A DNA stretch of 64,000 bases from Gordonia insulae (GCF_003855095.1 NZ_CP033972.1:3596001-3660000), one strand, 5' to 3'. Positions 1-12,475 are shown, counted from the first letter of the stretch. The notes: generated by a model not told the origin, from the letters alone. Made by a program: numbers and translations.

Positions 1-83
1 AGGATTATCCGCTCGGCGGAGTTCCGGTGGAGTACAAGGGAACCCGTATCGCACCACCCGACCAGCGGAGGTCGTACAGCTGA
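1..83 (+). CDS. nuoC: NADH-quinone oxidoreductase subunit C, C-terminal end (partial)
   Basis: Only the last 26 codons lie in the window, reading from base 3 and ending in a TGA at 81-83. The tail contains [13 protein letters not shown] and ends RRSYS. NuoC proteins end in this way, with a [13 protein letters not shown] stretch, and the gene sits directly before nuoD. The stop overlaps the nuoD ATG by one base (TGATG), so the two genes are probably translationally coupled. The rest of the gene lies upstream of the window. Confidence 0.85.
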   Translation, partial: DYPLGGVPVEYKGTRIAPPDQRRSYS

Positions 84-1462
84 TGACCACCACCGACAAC
101 GGTTCCCCCACCCACCGTCCGCCCAGCGATGCCGGACCCGGCGCCGACAAAGACGTACGTCCCACCCAGACCTACACGGTCTCCGGTCAGGACTGGGACG
201 AGATCGTCACCGCCGTCCGGGAACGCGCGGCCGCCCAACCCGGCGACGAACGCATCGTGGTCAACATGGGACCGCAGCATCCGTCCACCCACGGGGTCTT
301 GCGACTGATCCTGGAGATCGAGGGCGAGACGGTCACCGAGGCACGCTGCACGATCGGCTACCTGCACACCGGGATCGAGAAGAATCTCGAGTACCGCAAC
401 TGGACCCAGGGCGTCACCTTCGTCACGCGGATGGACTACCTGTCACCGTTCTTCAACGAGACGGCGTACTGCCTCGGGGTGGAACGCCTTCTCGACATCA
501 CCGACGACATCCCCGAACGTGCGAGCGTCATCCGCGTGATGTTGATGGAGCTCAACCGCATCACCTCACATCTGGTCGCGCTGGCCACCGGCGGCATGGA
601 ACTCGGCGCCGTCACCGCGATGTTCCTCGGCTTCCGGGAACGCGAGATGATCCTCGACCTCTTCGAGCTCATCACCGGACTGCGGATGAATCACGCCTAC
701 ATCCGACCGGGCGGGGTCGCGCAAGATCTTCCCGCGGACGCGCTGGACCGGGTGTCCGAGGTACTCGACGTCCTGCCGTCGCGGCTCGACCAACTCGGGG
801 ATCTCCTGAACGACAACTACATCTGGAAGGCACGCACCCAGGGTGTCGGCTATCTCGACCTCACCGGATGCATGGCGCTGGGCATCACCGGGCCGGTCCT
901 GCGCTCCACCGGACTGCCCCACGACCTCCGGAAGTCGCAGCCGTACTGCGGCTACGAGAACTACGAGTTCGACGTCATCACCGACACCACCTGCGACTCC
1001 TACGGCCGCTACCTGATCCGGGTCAAGGAGATGCGCGAATCGATCCGCATCGTCCGCCAATGCCTCGAGCGCATCCGGCCGGGACCGGTCATGGTGGAGG
1101 ACCGCAAACTGGCGTGGCCCGCCGACCTCGCACTCGGACCCGATGGCCTCGGCAACTCACCCGAGCACATCGCGAAGATCATGGGCACCTCCATGGAGGC
1201 GCTCATCCACCACTTCAAGCTGGTGACCGAGGGGATGCGGGTGCCGGCCGGCCAATGCTATGTGGCCGTCGAGTCACCGCGCGGCGAACTGGGCGTGCAC
1301 ATGGTCAGCGACGGCGGGACCCGCCCGTACCGGGTGCACTATCGCGACCCGTCGTTCACGAATCTTCAAGCGGTGGCGGCGATGTGTGAGGGCGGCATGG
1401 TCGCCGACGTCATCACCGCCGTCGCCAGCATCGACCCGGTGATGGGAGGGGTTGACCGATGA
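83..1462 (+). CDS. nuoD: NADH-quinone oxidoreductase subunit D
   Basis: The 459-aa 49-kDa-type subunit of complex I forms the quinone-reduction cavity with NuoB and NuoH in the peripheral arm. The signature GPQHPSTHG lies at residues 63-71, and its histidines line the quinone site in characterised complexes. The protein ends in DPVMGGVDR, matching the conserved C-terminus near cluster N2. About 55 N-terminal residues precede the conserved core, rich in Pro, Asp and Thr. The ATG overlaps the nuoC stop (TGATG) and the 3' end overlaps nuoE (ATGA), so the gene lies inside a coupled operon. Confidence 0.97.
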   Translation: MTTTDNGSPTHRPPSDAGPGADKDVRPTQTYTVSGQDWDEIVTAVRERAAAQPGDERIVVNMGPQHPSTHGVLRLILEIEGETVTEARCTIGYLHTGIEKNLEYRNWTQGVTFVTRMDYLSPFFNETAYCLGVERLLDITDDIPERASVIRVMLMELNRITSHLVALATGGMELGAVTAMFLGFREREMILDLFELITGLRMNHAYIRPGGVAQDLPADALDRVSEVLDVLPSRLDQLGDLLNDNYIWKARTQGVGYLDLTGCMALGITGPVLRSTGLPHDLRKSQPYCGYENYEFDVITDTTCDSYGRYLIRVKEMRESIRIVRQCLERIRPGPVMVEDRKLAWPADLALGPDGLGNSPEHIAKIMGTSMEALIHHFKLVTEGMRVPAGQCYVAVESPRGELGVHMVSDGGTRPYRVHYRDPSFTNLQAVAAMCEGGMVADVITAVASIDPVMGGVDR

Positions 1463-2148
1463 CCGACCCGGTGTTCGTGGATCTGACCGCACCACCCGCG
1501 GAAGGTGTGCCGATCGTCGCGCCCGCGCCCCACCCGACCATCCGTTTCGACGGCCCGCCGGCATACCCCGACGATGTCGCCGAACGGTTGGCCACCGACG
1601 CCGTCGGCATCATCGCCCGTTATCCGCAGCGCCGGTCCGCGTTGCTGCCACTGCTGCACCTGGTGCAGTCCGAGGACGGCCAGATCACCCGCGCCGGTGT
1701 CACATTCTGCGCAACACAGCTGGATCTGACCACCGCCGAGGTCGCGGCGGTCGCCACCTTCTACTCGATGTACCGGCGATCACCCACCGGTGAGTACCTC
1801 GTCGGGGTCTGCACCAACACCCTGTGCGCCATCATGGGCGGAGACGAGATCCTCGCCGCCCTGACCGAGCACCTGGGCATCTCCCCCGGCGAGACGACCC
1901 CCGACGGTCGGATCACCCTCGAACACGTCGAATGCAATGCCGCCTGCGACTTCGCCCCGGTGGTGATGGTGAACTGGGAGTTCTTCGACAACCAGACACC
2001 CACCGAGAGCATCGAACTCGTCGAGGACCTCCGGGCGGGCGTCTCCGTCACACCCGCCCGCGGCACCGGCACGGTGTGCTCGTTCCGCCAGACCGCGCGG
2101 CTGCTCGCCGGGTTGACGGAACGTCCCGTCGACGGGGATCTCTCATGA
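1459..2148 (+). CDS. nuoE: NADH-quinone oxidoreductase subunit E
   Basis: The 229-aa 24-kDa-type subunit carries the 2Fe-2S cluster N1a in the NADH dehydrogenase module. The four cysteine ligands are visible as C118-x4-C123 and C159-x3-C163. The thioredoxin-like fold begins near residue 95 ([15 protein letters not shown]), as in other NuoE proteins. The start ATG overlaps the nuoD stop and the stop overlaps the nuoF ATG, both as ATGA. The family is usually 160-250 aa, so the gene is full length. Confidence 0.97.
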   Translation: MTDPVFVDLTAPPAEGVPIVAPAPHPTIRFDGPPAYPDDVAERLATDAVGIIARYPQRRSALLPLLHLVQSEDGQITRAGVTFCATQLDLTTAEVAAVATFYSMYRRSPTGEYLVGVCTNTLCAIMGGDEILAALTEHLGISPGETTPDGRITLEHVECNAACDFAPVVMVNWEFFDNQTPTESIELVEDLRAGVSVTPARGTGTVCSFRQTARLLAGLTERPVDGDLS

Positions 2149-3509
2149 CCGCGACCCTGCCGGGCGCCGAACCCGCCGAGCCCCCGGTACTCAGCCGATA
2201 CTGGTCCGAGCCCGAGTCGTGGTCGCTGCGGAACTACGAGTCACACAACGGCTATACCGCGTTGCGTACCGCGCTGACCACGGCGCCGGACGACATCATC
2301 GAGACCATCAAGGCCTCCGGTCTCCGTGGTCGCGGCGGCGCCGGATTCCCGGTCGGCCTCAAGTGGTCGTTCATCCCGCAACAGGATCCCGACCGGCCGA
2401 CCGATCCCACCGCACCACCGCATTATCTGGTGGTCAACGCCGACGAGTCCGAGCCCGGCACGTGCAAGGACATGCCACTCATCTTCGCGTCCCCGCACGC
2501 GCTGGTGGAGGGCGCCATCATCGCCGCCTACGCGATCCGCGCCCACCACGCGTTCATCTACCTGCGCGGGGAGGTCGCGTCGGTGCTGCGGCGACTCCGC
2601 GCCGCCGTCGAGGAGGCCTACACCGCAGGCTATCTCGGACGCGACATCCTCGGTTCCGGCTTCGACCTCGAGTTGGTGGTGCACGCCGGGGCCGGTGCGT
2701 ACATCTGCGGCGAGGAGACCGCACTCCTCGACTCACTCGAGGGACGTCGTGGACAGCCCCGCCTGCGGCCGCCGTTCCCCGCCGTCGCGGGGCTCTACGC
2801 GAGTCCTACCGTCGTCAACAATGTGGAGTCGATCGCGAGCGTGCCCCCGATCATCCGCAACGGCATCGACTGGTTCCGTGCGATGGGCACCGAGAAGTCG
2901 CCCGGGTTCACCCTCTACTCGCTGTCCGGGCACGTCACACGACCTGGTCAGTACGAGGCGCCACTGGGGATCACGTTGCGGGAGTTGCTCGATCGTGCCG
3001 GTGGGGTGCGGGCGGGACATCAGTTGAAGTTCTGGACGCCGGGCGGATCGTCGACGCCCATCCTGACCGACGAACATCTCGACGTCCCCCTCGACTACGA
3101 GGGCGTCGGTGCCGCCGGATCGATGCTGGGCACCAAGGCCTTACAGATCTTCGACGAGACGACGTGTGTGGTGCGCGCGGTGTTGCGCTGGACCGAGTTC
3201 TACGCCCACGAATCGTGCGGCAAGTGCACGCCCTGCCGGGAGGGCACCTACTGGTTGGTGCAGTTGCTGCGCCGGCTCGAAGCCGGCGACGGCGCACCCG
3301 AGGACCTCGACACGCTCGCCGACATCACCAACACCATCGTCGGAAAGTCGTTCTGCGCCCTCGGTGACGGCGCCGGCAGCCCGATCGTCTCGTCTCTCAA
3401 GTACTTCCGCGATGAGTATCTGGCCCACTTCGACGGTGGCTGCCCGTTCGATCACCACCGGTCGACGGTCTTCGCCGACGCCGCACCCGCCGCAGGAGGT
3501 GTCCGTTGA
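2145..3509 (+). CDS. nuoF: NADH-quinone oxidoreductase subunit F
   Basis: This is the NADH- and FMN-binding 51-kDa-type subunit, 454 aa counted from the ATG that overlaps the nuoE stop. The Gly-rich motif GRGGAGFP and the later [13 protein letters not shown] form the FMN/NADH pocket in the family. The 4Fe-4S cluster N3 ligands are CGKCTPC near residue 360 plus the cysteine in KSFCALGDG. An upstream in-frame extension exists, but it lies inside nuoE and has no family counterpart. The stop overlaps the TTG start of nuoG. Confidence 0.97.
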   Translation: MTATLPGAEPAEPPVLSRYWSEPESWSLRNYESHNGYTALRTALTTAPDDIIETIKASGLRGRGGAGFPVGLKWSFIPQQDPDRPTDPTAPPHYLVVNADESEPGTCKDMPLIFASPHALVEGAIIAAYAIRAHHAFIYLRGEVASVLRRLRAAVEEAYTAGYLGRDILGSGFDLELVVHAGAGAYICGEETALLDSLEGRRGQPRLRPPFPAVAGLYASPTVVNNVESIASVPPIIRNGIDWFRAMGTEKSPGFTLYSLSGHVTRPGQYEAPLGITLRELLDRAGGVRAGHQLKFWTPGGSSTPILTDEHLDVPLDYEGVGAAGSMLGTKALQIFDETTCVVRAVLRWTEFYAHESCGKCTPCREGTYWLVQLLRRLEAGDGAPEDLDTLADITNTIVGKSFCALGDGAGSPIVSSLKYFRDEYLAHFDGGCPFDHHRSTVFADAAPAAGGVR

Positions 3510-5920
3510 CCGCAGTCGACGATGCTCGAACCGGACAGCAGCCGGCGTTGGTGTCGGTGACGATCGACGGCACCGAGGTCTCCGTGCCGCCCGGCACCCT
3601 GGTGATCCGCGCCGCCGAGATGATCGGCACGCAGATCCCCCGGTTCTGCGACCATCCCCTGCTCGATCCGGTCGGCGCCTGCCGACAGTGCCTCGTCGAG
3701 GTGGAGGGCCAGCGTAAACCGTTGGCGTCCTGCACCACCGTGTGTACCGAGGGCATGGTGGTACACACCCAGCGCAGTTCCGAGGTCGCCGAGAAGGCGC
3801 AGCGCGGCGTGATGGAGTTGCTGCTGATCAACCATCCGCTGGACTGCCCGGTCTGTGACAAGGGTGGCGAATGCCCACTGCAGAACCAGGCGATGTCCTC
3901 AGGTCGGGGTGACTCCCGATTCACCGGCGTGAAAAGGACCTTCACCAAACCGGTGCCGTTGTCGTCGGAGGTCCTGCTGGACCGGGAACGTTGCGTGCTG
4001 TGCGCCCGGTGTACCCGATTCGCCGGCCAGGTGGCCGGCGACCCGCTCATCGACCTGGCTGATCGCGGTGCGCTGCAACAGGTCTCCATCTACGAGGACG
4101 ACCCGTTCGAATCGTACTTCTCCGGCAACACCGTGCAGGTCTGTCCGGTGGGCGCGCTGACCAGCACCGCCTATCGGTTCCGGGCACGACCCTTCGACCT
4201 CGTCTCCTCCCCCAGCGTCTGCGAGCACTGCGCGAGCGGGTGCGCGCAACGCACCGATCACCGTCGCGGAAAGGTGTTGCGGCGCCTCGCCGGCGACGAT
4301 CCCGAGGTCAACCAGGAGTGGAACTGCGACAAGGGCCGGTGGGCGTTCGCCTACGCCACCGCCGCCGATCGTCTGACCGCGCCGATGATCCGGTGGACGG
4401 ATGGCTCGCTCCGCGAGGTGTCGTGGGCGCACGCCTTGCGACACGCCGCCGAGGGTCTCGCCGCCGCGCACGGCCGGACCGGCGTGCTGACCGGCGGCCG
4501 GCTGACCGCCGAGGATGCCTACGCGTACGCGCGCTTCGCCCGAACCGTGCTGGACACCAACGACATCGACTTCCGGGCCCGCACGCACAGCGCCGAGGAG
4601 GCCGACTTCCTGGCCGCGCACATCGCCGCCCGGCCCGACGACGTCACCTACGACGAACTGGGCGCGGCGCCGGCCGTACTCATGGTGGCGTTCGAACCGG
4701 AGGAGGAGTCGCCGATCGTGTTCCTCCGGCTGCGCCGAGCGGTGCGGACCGCGGGCCAGCAGGTCACCACCATCGCGGCGTTGCGCAGCCGCGGGGCGGC
4801 GAAGCTCGACGCCGCATGGCTCCCGACCGTCCCGGGAGACGAGGCGGCCGCGTTGGATTCCGACGCCGCGGTCGAGGCCGCCGCCGCACCGGGCTCGGTG
4901 ATCCTGGTGGGTGAACGGCTCGCCGGAAGCCCGGGCGGACTCAGTGCGGCCGTGCGCCTGGCCGAACGCACCGGAGCGCGGCTCGCCTGGATACCCCGGC
5001 GGGCGGGCGAGCGGGGTGCGCTGGAGGTCGGCGCGGCGCCGAACCTGTTGCCGGGTGGTCGGCCCGTCGCGGATCTGTCCGCACGCACGGAGATCGCGCT
5101 GGCCTGGCAGCTCGCCGATCTGCCCAGCGTTCCCGGCCGCGACACCACAGGCATCCTGGATGCGACACTGCGCCAGGAGATCTCCGCACTGGTGATCGGC
5201 GGGGTCGAATTGGACGACCTGCCGGATCCGGTGGCCGCGGCGACCGCGGTCGGCCAGGCGGGCTTCGTCGTCAGCCTCGAACTCCGCCGCACCGCCGTCA
5301 CCGAGCACGCCGATGTCGTCCTACCGGTCGCCGCCGCCGCCGAGAAGGCCGGCATGTACCTCGACTGGGAAGGGCGGGCGCGCCCGTTCGCGACGGCGCT
5401 GCCCGAGGTCGGCACGCTACCCGACCACCGCGTGCTGGGCGCCCTGGCCCGGCAGATGGGCGTCGACCTGCGGTGTGACGACACGACGATGATCCGCGCC
5501 GACCTCGAGCACGTGGGCGCCTGGCACGGTGCGCGTCCACCGTCGCCGACCGTCGAGGCGGCCTCTAACAATCATCTCGCCGACGAGACCCGCCGGGCGG
5601 TCCTCGCCACCTGGCGCATGCTCCTGGACAACGGACGCCTGCAGGACGGCGAACCCCATCTCGCCGGTACCGCACGAACTCCCGTGGCCCGCATGTCCCC
5701 CGCCACCGCCACCGGGATAGGCGCGACCGACGGCTCGTCGGTCGAGATCGGCACCGAGCGCGGTGCCATCACCCTGCCGCTCGAGATCACGGACATGGCC
5801 GACGGGGTCGTGTGGGTGCCGGCGAACTCACCGGGATCAGCTGTGCACGCTCAGCTACGGGCCGACCCGGGCGACGTCGTCGCGATCGCCGTCGCGACCC
5901 CGACCCAGGAGGCACGATGA
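3506..5920 (+). CDS. nuoG: NADH-quinone oxidoreductase subunit G
   Basis: The 804-aa iron-sulfur subunit of the peripheral arm belongs to the molybdopterin oxidoreductase superfamily. The N-terminal 2Fe-2S ligands are C48, C59, C62 and C76. The His-Cys3 cluster uses H110, C114, C117 and C123. Further clusters are marked by CVLCARC and by CEHCASGC, the extra N7-type cluster of long bacterial NuoG. The start is TTG, supported by AGGAGGTG at 3493-3500 and by overlap with the nuoF stop. The long C-terminal domain (from about residue 300) is a degenerate molybdopterin-binding fold. Confidence 0.96.
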   Translation: MTAVDDARTGQQPALVSVTIDGTEVSVPPGTLVIRAAEMIGTQIPRFCDHPLLDPVGACRQCLVEVEGQRKPLASCTTVCTEGMVVHTQRSSEVAEKAQRGVMELLLINHPLDCPVCDKGGECPLQNQAMSSGRGDSRFTGVKRTFTKPVPLSSEVLLDRERCVLCARCTRFAGQVAGDPLIDLADRGALQQVSIYEDDPFESYFSGNTVQVCPVGALTSTAYRFRARPFDLVSSPSVCEHCASGCAQRTDHRRGKVLRRLAGDDPEVNQEWNCDKGRWAFAYATAADRLTAPMIRWTDGSLREVSWAHALRHAAEGLAAAHGRTGVLTGGRLTAEDAYAYARFARTVLDTNDIDFRARTHSAEEADFLAAHIAARPDDVTYDELGAAPAVLMVAFEPEEESPIVFLRLRRAVRTAGQQVTTIAALRSRGAAKLDAAWLPTVPGDEAAALDSDAAVEAAAAPGSVILVGERLAGSPGGLSAAVRLAERTGARLAWIPRRAGERGALEVGAAPNLLPGGRPVADLSARTEIALAWQLADLPSVPGRDTTGILDATLRQEISALVIGGVELDDLPDPVAAATAVGQAGFVVSLELRRTAVTEHADVVLPVAAAAEKAGMYLDWEGRARPFATALPEVGTLPDHRVLGALARQMGVDLRCDDTTMIRADLEHVGAWHGARPPSPTVEAASNNHLADETRRAVLATWRMLLDNGRLQDGEPHLAGTARTPVARMSPATATGIGATDGSSVEIGTERGAITLPLEITDMADGVVWVPANSPGSAVHAQLRADPGDVVAIAVATPTQEAR

Positions 5921-7242
5921 GCTTCCCCTCGCTCGCCGACTTCGGTCACGATCCCTGGTGGCTCATCCTCATCAAGGCGGTCGCCGTGTTCGGCTTCCTG
6001 GTCGCCAACCCGTTGGCCGCCATTCTCATCGAACGAAAAGTCATGGCGCGGATGCAGACCCGCATCGGCCCCAACCGTGTCGGTCCCCGTGGCCTGCTGC
6101 AGAGCCTCGCCGACGGGGTCAAGCTCGCGCTGAAGGAGGGGATCGTCCCGGCGGGCGTCGACAAGCCGATCTACCTGCTGGCCCCCATCATCGCGGTGGT
6201 GCCCGCGGTCATGGCGTTCGCGGTGATCCCGATGGGGCCCATGGTGTCGGTGTTCGGTCACCAGACTCCGCTACAGCTCACCGATCTCCCGGTGGGTGTC
6301 CTGTATGTCCTCGCGATCACGTCGGTCGGCGTGTACGGCATCGTGCTGGCAGGGTGGTCCTCGGGTTCCACCTACCCACTGCTCGGTGGCCTGCGGTCGA
6401 CCGCACAGGTGATCTCCTACGAGATCGCGATGGGCCTGACCTTCGCGGCGGTCTTCATCGATGCCGGCACCATGTCGACGTCGGGCATCGTCGCTGCGCA
6501 GGAACATCATTGGTATGTTCTGCTGCTGTTGCCCTCGTTCGTGATCTACGCGATCTCCATGGTCGGTGAGACCAACCGCGCTCCGTTCGACCTGCCGGAG
6601 GCCGAGGGTGAACTCGTCGGCGGATTCCACACCGAGTACTCGTCGCTCAAGTTCGCCATGTTCATGCTGGCCGAGTACATCAACATGGTCACCGTGTCGG
6701 CCCTGGCGACCACGCTGTTCCTCGGCGGCTGGCAGGCCCCCTGGCCGGTCAGCATGTTCGACTGGGCCAATTCCGGGTGGTGGCCGATCCTGTGGTTCAC
6801 CATCAAGGTCTGGGTGTTCCTCTTCGTGTTCATCTGGCTGCGCACCAGCCTCCCCCGTCTGCGTTACGACCAGTTCATGAATCTGGGTTGGAAGGTGCTC
6901 ATCCCGATCTCCCTGACCTGGGTGATGGTGGTCGCGCTGATCCGGGCGGCGGTCGGAGGATCTTCCGACGACGACCTCGTCCGCTCACTGGTGTCGGCCG
7001 GGGCCGGGCTGGTGGTGACCGCATTGATCGGCTACGCCGTCTGGCGGCTGATGAGATTGCCGACCGCGCCGGAGGTCTCGACCCGCGGCTCCTCCGTCGC
7101 CGCCACTCCGCCGGCGGGGGAGACGTTCGATCCGATGGCCGGCGGATTCCCGGTGCCACCGATGCCCGGACAGGTGCTGCCGCCGCGAACCACCACACCA
7201 CCACCTCCATCCGACCACGCGAAGGAGACGACCGATGCCTGA
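5917..7242 (+). CDS. nuoH: NADH-quinone oxidoreductase subunit H
   Basis: The 441-aa membrane subunit links the quinone cavity to the proton-pumping arm. Family landmarks are [17 protein letters not shown] residues ([13 protein letters not shown] here), GVKLALKEG, and the acidic loop [20 protein letters not shown]. About eight hydrophobic segments are visible. A proline- and threonine-rich tail of about 55 residues follows the last helix; such tails are common in actinobacterial NuoH. The start has a good AGGAGG just upstream and overlaps the nuoG stop. The 3' end overlaps nuoI by 8 bases. Confidence 0.97.
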   Translation: MSFPSLADFGHDPWWLILIKAVAVFGFLVANPLAAILIERKVMARMQTRIGPNRVGPRGLLQSLADGVKLALKEGIVPAGVDKPIYLLAPIIAVVPAVMAFAVIPMGPMVSVFGHQTPLQLTDLPVGVLYVLAITSVGVYGIVLAGWSSGSTYPLLGGLRSTAQVISYEIAMGLTFAAVFIDAGTMSTSGIVAAQEHHWYVLLLLPSFVIYAISMVGETNRAPFDLPEAEGELVGGFHTEYSSLKFAMFMLAEYINMVTVSALATTLFLGGWQAPWPVSMFDWANSGWWPILWFTIKVWVFLFVFIWLRTSLPRLRYDQFMNLGWKVLIPISLTWVMVVALIRAAVGGSSDDDLVRSLVSAGAGLVVTALIGYAVWRLMRLPTAPEVSTRGSSVAATPPAGETFDPMAGGFPVPPMPGQVLPPRTTTPPPPSDHAKETTDA

Positions 7243-7771
7243 CTTCCTCTCACCGATCAGTGGACTCGGGGTGACGTTCTCGTCGATGTTCTCCCCCACC
7301 ATCACCGAGCAGTACCCCGAGCAGAAGACACCGACGGCACCGCGCTATCACGGTCGCCACCAACTGAATCGCCATCCCGACGGGCTGGAGAAGTGCATCG
7401 GCTGCGAGCTGTGCGCGTGGGCGTGCCCGGCCGACGCCATCTACGTCGAGGGCGCCGACAACACCGAGGACGAACGCTACTCGCCGGGCGAACGATACGG
7501 CCGCGTCTATCAGATCAACTACCTGCGCTGCATCGGCTGCGGACTCTGCATCGAGGCATGCCCGACGCGGGCGTTGACCATGACCAACGACTACGAGATG
7601 GCCGACGACAACCGCGCCGACCTGATCTACGAGAAGGATCGGCTGCTCGCGCCGCTGGAACCCGGCGTCGAGCCGGCACCCCACGACATGGCGCCCGGCT
7701 CCACCGAGGAGAACTACTACCGCGGTGAGGTGTCCACGGACGGTCGGCTCGTCGCCAAGGACGAGTCGTGA
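7235..7771 (+). CDS. nuoI: NADH-quinone oxidoreductase subunit I
   Basis: The 178-aa ferredoxin-like subunit carries clusters N6a and N6b between NuoG and NuoB. The two 4Fe-4S motifs are complete: C54-x2-C57-x2-C60-x3-C64 and C99-x2-C102-x2-C105-x3-C109. An N-terminal amphipathic stretch ([18 protein letters not shown]) would anchor it to NuoH. Its ATG lies 8 bases inside nuoH and is preceded by GAAGGAG. The C-terminal tail is acidic, as usual in this group. Confidence 0.97.
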   Translation: MPDFLSPISGLGVTFSSMFSPTITEQYPEQKTPTAPRYHGRHQLNRHPDGLEKCIGCELCAWACPADAIYVEGADNTEDERYSPGERYGRVYQINYLRCIGCGLCIEACPTRALTMTNDYEMADDNRADLIYEKDRLLAPLEPGVEPAPHDMAPGSTEENYYRGEVSTDGRLVAKDES

Positions 7772-8646
7772 CAGCACTGCTCGCCGCCGAGCTCACCCGC
7801 ACGTCGTCATCGCTCCCGCTCGCTGCGCTCCCGGCGACCAGCACGGGCGAGGCCGTGCAGTTCTGGGCGCTCGGCGCGGTCGCGGTCCTCGGTGCACTGG
7901 GCGTGGTGTTCGCGACCAAGGCCGTCTACTCGGCCGTCTTCCTGGCCACCACGATGATCATCCTCGCGATCTTCTACGTCGCGCAGGGCGCATTGTTCCT
8001 CGGCGTCGTACAGGTGGTGGTCTACACCGGCGCGGTGATGATGCTGTTCCTGTTCGTCCTCATGCTGATCGGTGTCGACTCGTCGGACTCGTTGGTGGAA
8101 ACCCTTCGTGGACAACGTGTCGCAGCCGTCGTCCTCGGTATCGGCTTCGGTGTGTTGCTGATCGCGGCGATCGCGAACGCATCGCTGGCGGTGTTCGCGG
8201 GGGCACCGACGGCCGGGCCGCCCACGGTGTCCGGCACCACGGGCTCCGACGGCAACATCGAGGCGATAGCGCAGTTGATCTTCGTGCAGTATCTGTGGGC
8301 ATTCGAGCTGACCGGTGCGTTGCTGATCGCGGCCACCCTGGGCGCGATGGTGCTGGCGCACCGGGAACGGTTCGGACCGAAACGCAGTCAGCGTGAACTG
8401 TCGGAGGAGCGGTTCCGGCTGGGCGTCGACATGACACCGATGCCGAGTCCCGGTGTCTACGCCCGTCACAACGCCGTCGATGTCCCGGCGCTGCTGCCCG
8501 ACGGCACCCCGTCGGAGCTCTCGGTCAATGCGACGCTGAAGCCCCGCCCGCCCGTCGTCGCGGGTGACCGCGAATCGGACACTCACATACCCGGTCGCTC
8601 CGCGAACGACAGCATCCGCCGATCTCTCGGGGAGGGCCGTCGATGA
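7768..8646 (+). CDS. nuoJ: NADH-quinone oxidoreductase subunit J
   Basis: The 292-aa membrane subunit shows five hydrophobic helices in the first 200 residues, including the TM3-type segment [23 protein letters not shown], whose bulge couples quinone reduction to pumping in the family. The start is GTG overlapping the nuoI stop (GTGA). Residues 16-24 (LPLAALPAT) are encoded by a copy of the GC-rich interspersed repeat described at 7815-7836. That repeat lies before the first helix and is probably tolerated there. The hydrophilic C-terminal tail of about 90 residues is typical of actinobacterial NuoJ. Confidence 0.95.
   Translation: MTALLAAELTRTSSSLPLAALPATSTGEAVQFWALGAVAVLGALGVVFATKAVYSAVFLATTMIILAIFYVAQGALFLGVVQVVVYTGAVMMLFLFVLMLIGVDSSDSLVETLRGQRVAAVVLGIGFGVLLIAAIANASLAVFAGAPTAGPPTVSGTTGSDGNIEAIAQLIFVQYLWAFELTGALLIAATLGAMVLAHRERFGPKRSQRELSEERFRLGVDMTPMPSPGVYARHNAVDVPALLPDGTPSELSVNATLKPRPPVVAGDRESDTHIPGRSANDSIRRSLGEGRR
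7815..7836 (+). repeat. Interspersed GC-rich repeat, copy inside nuoJ
   Basis: This segment carries the core CCGCTCGCTGCGCTCCCGG. The same core recurs at 26571-26687 (inverted orientation, three copies), 28331-28430 (three copies) and 31996-32021, with the central base variable (here G). In nuoJ it is translated in frame as part of LPLAALPAT near the N-terminus. Confidence 0.6.
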
Positions 8647-8942
8647 ACCCCGAGAACTACCTGTACCTCTCGGCGCTGCTGTTCACCATCGGCGCCGCCG
8701 GGGTACTGCTGCGCCGCAACGCGATCGTCGTGTTCATGTGCGTCGAGCTGATGCTCAACGCGGCCAACCTGGCGTTCGTCACCTTCGCGCGGATGCACGG
8801 ATCGTTCGACGGCCAGGTGATCGCGTTCTTCACGATGGTCGTCGCGGCGGCCGAGGTGGTGGTGGGACTGGCCATCATCATGACGATCTTCCGTGCCCGG
8901 CGTTCGGCCTCGGTCGACGGCACAGATCTGTTGAAGCGGTAG
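8643..8942 (+). CDS. nuoK: NADH-quinone oxidoreductase subunit K
   Basis: The 99-aa membrane subunit has three transmembrane helices. The conserved glutamate in [12 protein letters not shown] (TM2) is the proton-channel glutamate of the family, and a second conserved glutamate lies in [13 protein letters not shown] (TM3). The length is exactly that of NuoK/MrpC-type proteins. The ATG overlaps the nuoJ stop, and the gene ends 9 bases before the GTG of nuoL. Confidence 0.97.
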   Translation: MNPENYLYLSALLFTIGAAGVLLRRNAIVVFMCVELMLNAANLAFVTFARMHGSFDGQVIAFFTMVVAAAEVVVGLAIIMTIFRARRSASVDGTDLLKR

Positions 8943-8951
8943 GAGGCCCGG

Positions 8952-10850
8952 GTGAGCACTGATTCGTCCGCAGCTCTGCTCTGGTTGGTCCCCGCTCTTC
9001 CGTTGGTCGGCGCGGTGATCCTGCTCATCGCCGGCCGGCGCACCGATCGGTGGGGACACGTGCTGGGCACCGCGCTCGCGCTCGCGTCCTTCGTACTCGG
9101 GTCGGCCATGTTCACCGGGATGCTGGGCCGTGCCACGGATGACCGTGCGGTGCACCAGGTCCTGTTCACCTGGGTGCCGGTCGGCGAGTTGCAGGTCGAC
9201 TTCGGTCTTCAACTCGACCAGCTGTCGATGTGCTTCGTGCTGTTGATCACCGGCGTCGGTTCCCTGATCCACATCTATTCGATCGGCTACATGGCCGACG
9301 ACCCGGACCGTCGTCGATTCTTCGCCTATCTCAACCTCTTCCTGGCCGCCATGCTGGTGCTGGTGCTGGCCGACAACTATCTCGGCCTCTACCTCGGCTG
9401 GGAGGGCGTTGGTCTCGCGTCCTACCTGTTGATCGGCTTCTGGCAGTACAAGCCGACCGCGGCGACCGCCGCGAAGAAGGCGTTCGTGGTGAACCGGGTC
9501 GGCGACATCGGCCTCGCCGTGGCGTTGATGCTGATGTTCGCGACATTCGGCGCGGTGTCCTTCGAGGCGGTGTTCGGTGGTGCTTCCGCCGCCGGTCAGA
9601 GTGTGCTCACCGCACTGGGATTCATGTTGCTGCTGGCGGCGTGCGGCAAGTCGGCACAGGTTCCGCTGCAGTCGTGGCTGGGCGACGCGATGGAGGGCCC
9701 CACCCCGGTGTCGGCGCTCATCCACGCCGCCACCATGGTCACGGCAGGCGTCTACCTGATCGCCCGCTCCAACCCCATCTTCGATCTCGCACCGGCGGCT
9801 CAGGTCGGCGTCACCGTCGTCGGCGCGGTGACCCTGCTGTTCGGCGCGATCATCGGCTGTGCCAAGGACGACATCAAGAAGGCTCTCGCGGCGTCGACGA
9901 TGAGCCAGATCGGGTACATGATCCTCGCCACGGGTCTCGGGCCCGCCGGTTACGCGTTCGCCATCATGCACCTGCTGACCCACGGCTTCTTCAAGGCCGG
10001 CCTGTTCCTCGGCGCCGGATCGGTGATGCACGGGATGAACGACGAGACCGACATGCGGCGCTTCGGTGGGTTGCGCACGGTCATGCCGATCACGTTCGTC
10101 ACCTTCGGGCTCGGCTACCTCGCCATCATCGGTGTGCCACCGTTCTCGGGGTTCTTCTCCAAGGACCCGATCATCGAGTCGGCGTTCGCCTCCGGCGGGG
10201 TCGGCGGCTGGCTCCTCGGCGGCGCAGCCCTGCTCGGCGCGGGTATCACCGCCTTCTACATGACGCGCGTGATGCTGTTGACGTTCTTCGGCGAGCGCCG
10301 CTGGCAGGAGGATGCGCATCCGCATGAGTCGCCGGGCGTGATGACCGCGCCGATGATCCTGATCGCGATCGGATCGGTGATCTCCGGCGCCGTGCTGGCG
10401 TGGGGTGATGCGTTGGTGCACTGGCTCGAACCCGTTGTCGGCGAAGAACACCACGAGCTGGCGGTGCCGGCCTGGGTGGTGACCGTGACGATCCTCGCGG
10501 TGGTGGCGATCGGTGTCGCGATCGCGTGGCGCCAGTACGCGACCCGCCCGGTGCTCGAGGTCGCCCCGGAAGACGTGTCCGCCCTGACCGTCGCGGCACG
10601 GCGAGATCTGTACGGCGACGCCGTCAACGAGAAGCTGTTGATGCGGCCAGGCCAAGAACTCACCCGCCAGCTCGTCGCGGTGGAGAGCGACGGTGTCGAC
10701 GGTCTCACCACCGGGATCGGCACCACCGTCGGCCGGCTGTCCCAGCGAATACGCGGCTGGCAGAACGGCTACGTGCGGTCATACGCGCTGTCGATGTTCG
10801 CCGGGGCGGTCCTGATCGTCGCGATGGTGATGGTGGTGAACGTCCTGTGA
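8952..10850 (+). CDS. nuoL: NADH-quinone oxidoreductase subunit L
   Basis: The 632-aa antiporter-like proton-pumping subunit sits at the distal end of the membrane arm. The antiporter core is clear: [17 protein letters not shown] (TM5 glutamate), [37 protein letters not shown] (TM7 lysine and discontinuous helix), and [14 protein letters not shown] (TM8). The C-terminal part supplies the long lateral helix. The start is GTG preceded by GGTAGGAGG. The gene ends as GTGA overlapping nuoM. Confidence 0.97.
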   Translation: MSTDSSAALLWLVPALPLVGAVILLIAGRRTDRWGHVLGTALALASFVLGSAMFTGMLGRATDDRAVHQVLFTWVPVGELQVDFGLQLDQLSMCFVLLITGVGSLIHIYSIGYMADDPDRRRFFAYLNLFLAAMLVLVLADNYLGLYLGWEGVGLASYLLIGFWQYKPTAATAAKKAFVVNRVGDIGLAVALMLMFATFGAVSFEAVFGGASAAGQSVLTALGFMLLLAACGKSAQVPLQSWLGDAMEGPTPVSALIHAATMVTAGVYLIARSNPIFDLAPAAQVGVTVVGAVTLLFGAIIGCAKDDIKKALAASTMSQIGYMILATGLGPAGYAFAIMHLLTHGFFKAGLFLGAGSVMHGMNDETDMRRFGGLRTVMPITFVTFGLGYLAIIGVPPFSGFFSKDPIIESAFASGGVGGWLLGGAALLGAGITAFYMTRVMLLTFFGERRWQEDAHPHESPGVMTAPMILIAIGSVISGAVLAWGDALVHWLEPVVGEEHHELAVPAWVVTVTILAVVAIGVAIAWRQYATRPVLEVAPEDVSALTVAARRDLYGDAVNEKLLMRPGQELTRQLVAVESDGVDGLTTGIGTTVGRLSQRIRGWQNGYVRSYALSMFAGAVLIVAMVMVVNVL

Positions 10851-12475
10851 CCGCACCGTGGCTGACCATCCTGTGGCTCCTGCCGGCCGTCGGCGCCGTT
10901 GCGGTACTGGCGGTTCCGAGTAACCGGCCCGGCATCGCCAAGTGGCTCGGGCTGGGCGTCACCCTGGGTGTGCTCGCCGTGTCACTCGGCCTGGCTGCCG
11001 GCTTCGACACCACCGGCACCGGTGCGCGGTACCAGTTCGTCGAGGACCACAGCTGGATACCCGCGCTCGGCACACGCTATGCACTGGGGCTCGACGGTAT
11101 CGGGCTGGTCCTGGTGTTGTTGACGGCGGTGTTGTTGCCGGTGCTCGTCCTGGCCGGCTGGAACGATGCGGACCATGTCGGGTCGCTGGATCATTCGGGC
11201 GGTCGCCGGCAGAAGGGACCGCACACCTACCTCGCGTTGACCCTGGCGGTCGAGGCGATGGTGTTGATGAGTTTCGTCGCCCTCGACATCCTCCTGTTCT
11301 ACATCTTCTTCGAGGCGATGCTGATCCCGATGTACTTCCTCATCGGCGGATTCGGCACGACGGTCGGTGTCGACCGATCCCGGGCGGCGGTGAAGTTCCT
11401 GCTGTACAACCTGTTCGGCGGTCTGATCATGCTGGCCGCGGTGATCGGACTGTACGTGGTCACCGCCCGCTCCGGACTCGGCACCGGCGGTGGCGGGACG
11501 TTCGACCTGCGAGCCGTGGTCGACGCGGTGTCGTCGGGACAGCTCGACGCCGGCACCGGCCTGATCAAACTGCTGTTCCTGGGCTTCATGTTCGCATTCG
11601 CCGTGAAGGCGCCCCTCTGGCCGTTCCATTCGTGGCTGCCCGACGCGGCGGTCGCCGCCACCCCGGCCGGCGCGGTACTGATGATGGCGGTCGTCGACAA
11701 GGTCGGCACATTCGCGATGCTGCGATTCTGCCTGCAGCTGTTCCCGGACGCCGCACGGTATTTCGCCCCGCTGATCGCGGCCCTGGCGGTGATCGGCATC
11801 GTCTACGGCGCGATCCTCGCCATCGGCCAGACCGATGTCATGCGGCTGATCGCCTACACCTCGATCTCGCACTTCGGTTTCATCATCCTGGGCATCTTCG
11901 CGCTGACCAGTCAGGGGCAGACCGGATCGACGCTCTACATGGTCAACCACGGGATCTCCACCGCCGCACTGTTCCTGATCGCCGGCTTCCTGGTCTCTCG
12001 CCGCGGTAGTCGTCTCATCGCCGACTACGGCGGAGTCCAGAAGATCGCGCCCGTCCTGGCCGGGACGTTCCTCGTGGCCGGGCTGGCCACACTGTCGCTG
12101 CCCGGCCTTGCACCGTTCATCAGCGAATTCCTCGTGTTGATCGGGACATTCACCCGCTACCCGGTGGCGGCGGTGATCGCGACGAGTGCCCTGGTGCTGT
12201 CGGCCATCTACGTCCTGTGGCTCTACCAGCGGATGATGGGCGGGCCGGCCACGCTCACAGAGGGCCCCGGCGCGGCGACCCGGTCGATGCGCGATCTGCA
12301 CGGTCGGGAACTCCTGGTGGTGACGCCGCTGATCGCTCTGCTCCTCGTCTTCGGCGTCTATCCCAAACCTCTGCTGGATCTGATAGATCCGGCGGTCGCG
12401 CACACGATGAGCACGATTCACGAACAGGACCCCCAACCGGCGGTCCCGACCGATCAGGACGGAGGTCCGAGATGA
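10847..12475 (+). CDS. nuoM: NADH-quinone oxidoreductase subunit M
   Basis: The 542-aa antiporter-like proton-pumping subunit shows the landmark [17 protein letters not shown] with the TM5 glutamate, [27 protein letters not shown] (TM7 region), and the quinol-oxidase-like [16 protein letters not shown]. The GTG start overlaps the nuoL stop. The frame stays open further upstream, but that extension is antiparallel to nothing conserved and lies inside nuoL. The length is slightly above the usual 490-530 aa, mostly from the hydrophilic C-terminus. Confidence 0.97.
   Translation: MTAPWLTILWLLPAVGAVAVLAVPSNRPGIAKWLGLGVTLGVLAVSLGLAAGFDTTGTGARYQFVEDHSWIPALGTRYALGLDGIGLVLVLLTAVLLPVLVLAGWNDADHVGSLDHSGGRRQKGPHTYLALTLAVEAMVLMSFVALDILLFYIFFEAMLIPMYFLIGGFGTTVGVDRSRAAVKFLLYNLFGGLIMLAAVIGLYVVTARSGLGTGGGGTFDLRAVVDAVSSGQLDAGTGLIKLLFLGFMFAFAVKAPLWPFHSWLPDAAVAATPAGAVLMMAVVDKVGTFAMLRFCLQLFPDAARYFAPLIAALAVIGIVYGAILAIGQTDVMRLIAYTSISHFGFIILGIFALTSQGQTGSTLYMVNHGISTAALFLIAGFLVSRRGSRLIADYGGVQKIAPVLAGTFLVAGLATLSLPGLAPFISEFLVLIGTFTRYPVAAVIATSALVLSAIYVLWLYQRMMGGPATLTEGPGAATRSMRDLHGRELLVVTPLIALLLVFGVYPKPLLDLIDPAVAHTMSTIHEQDPQPAVPTDQDGGPR

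Noticed and set aside
8583..10655. 690-codon open frame opposite nuoK/nuoL
   Set aside because: The translation is low-complexity (H, R, E, D, Q) and antisense to well-conserved complex I genes, so it is a compositional shadow.
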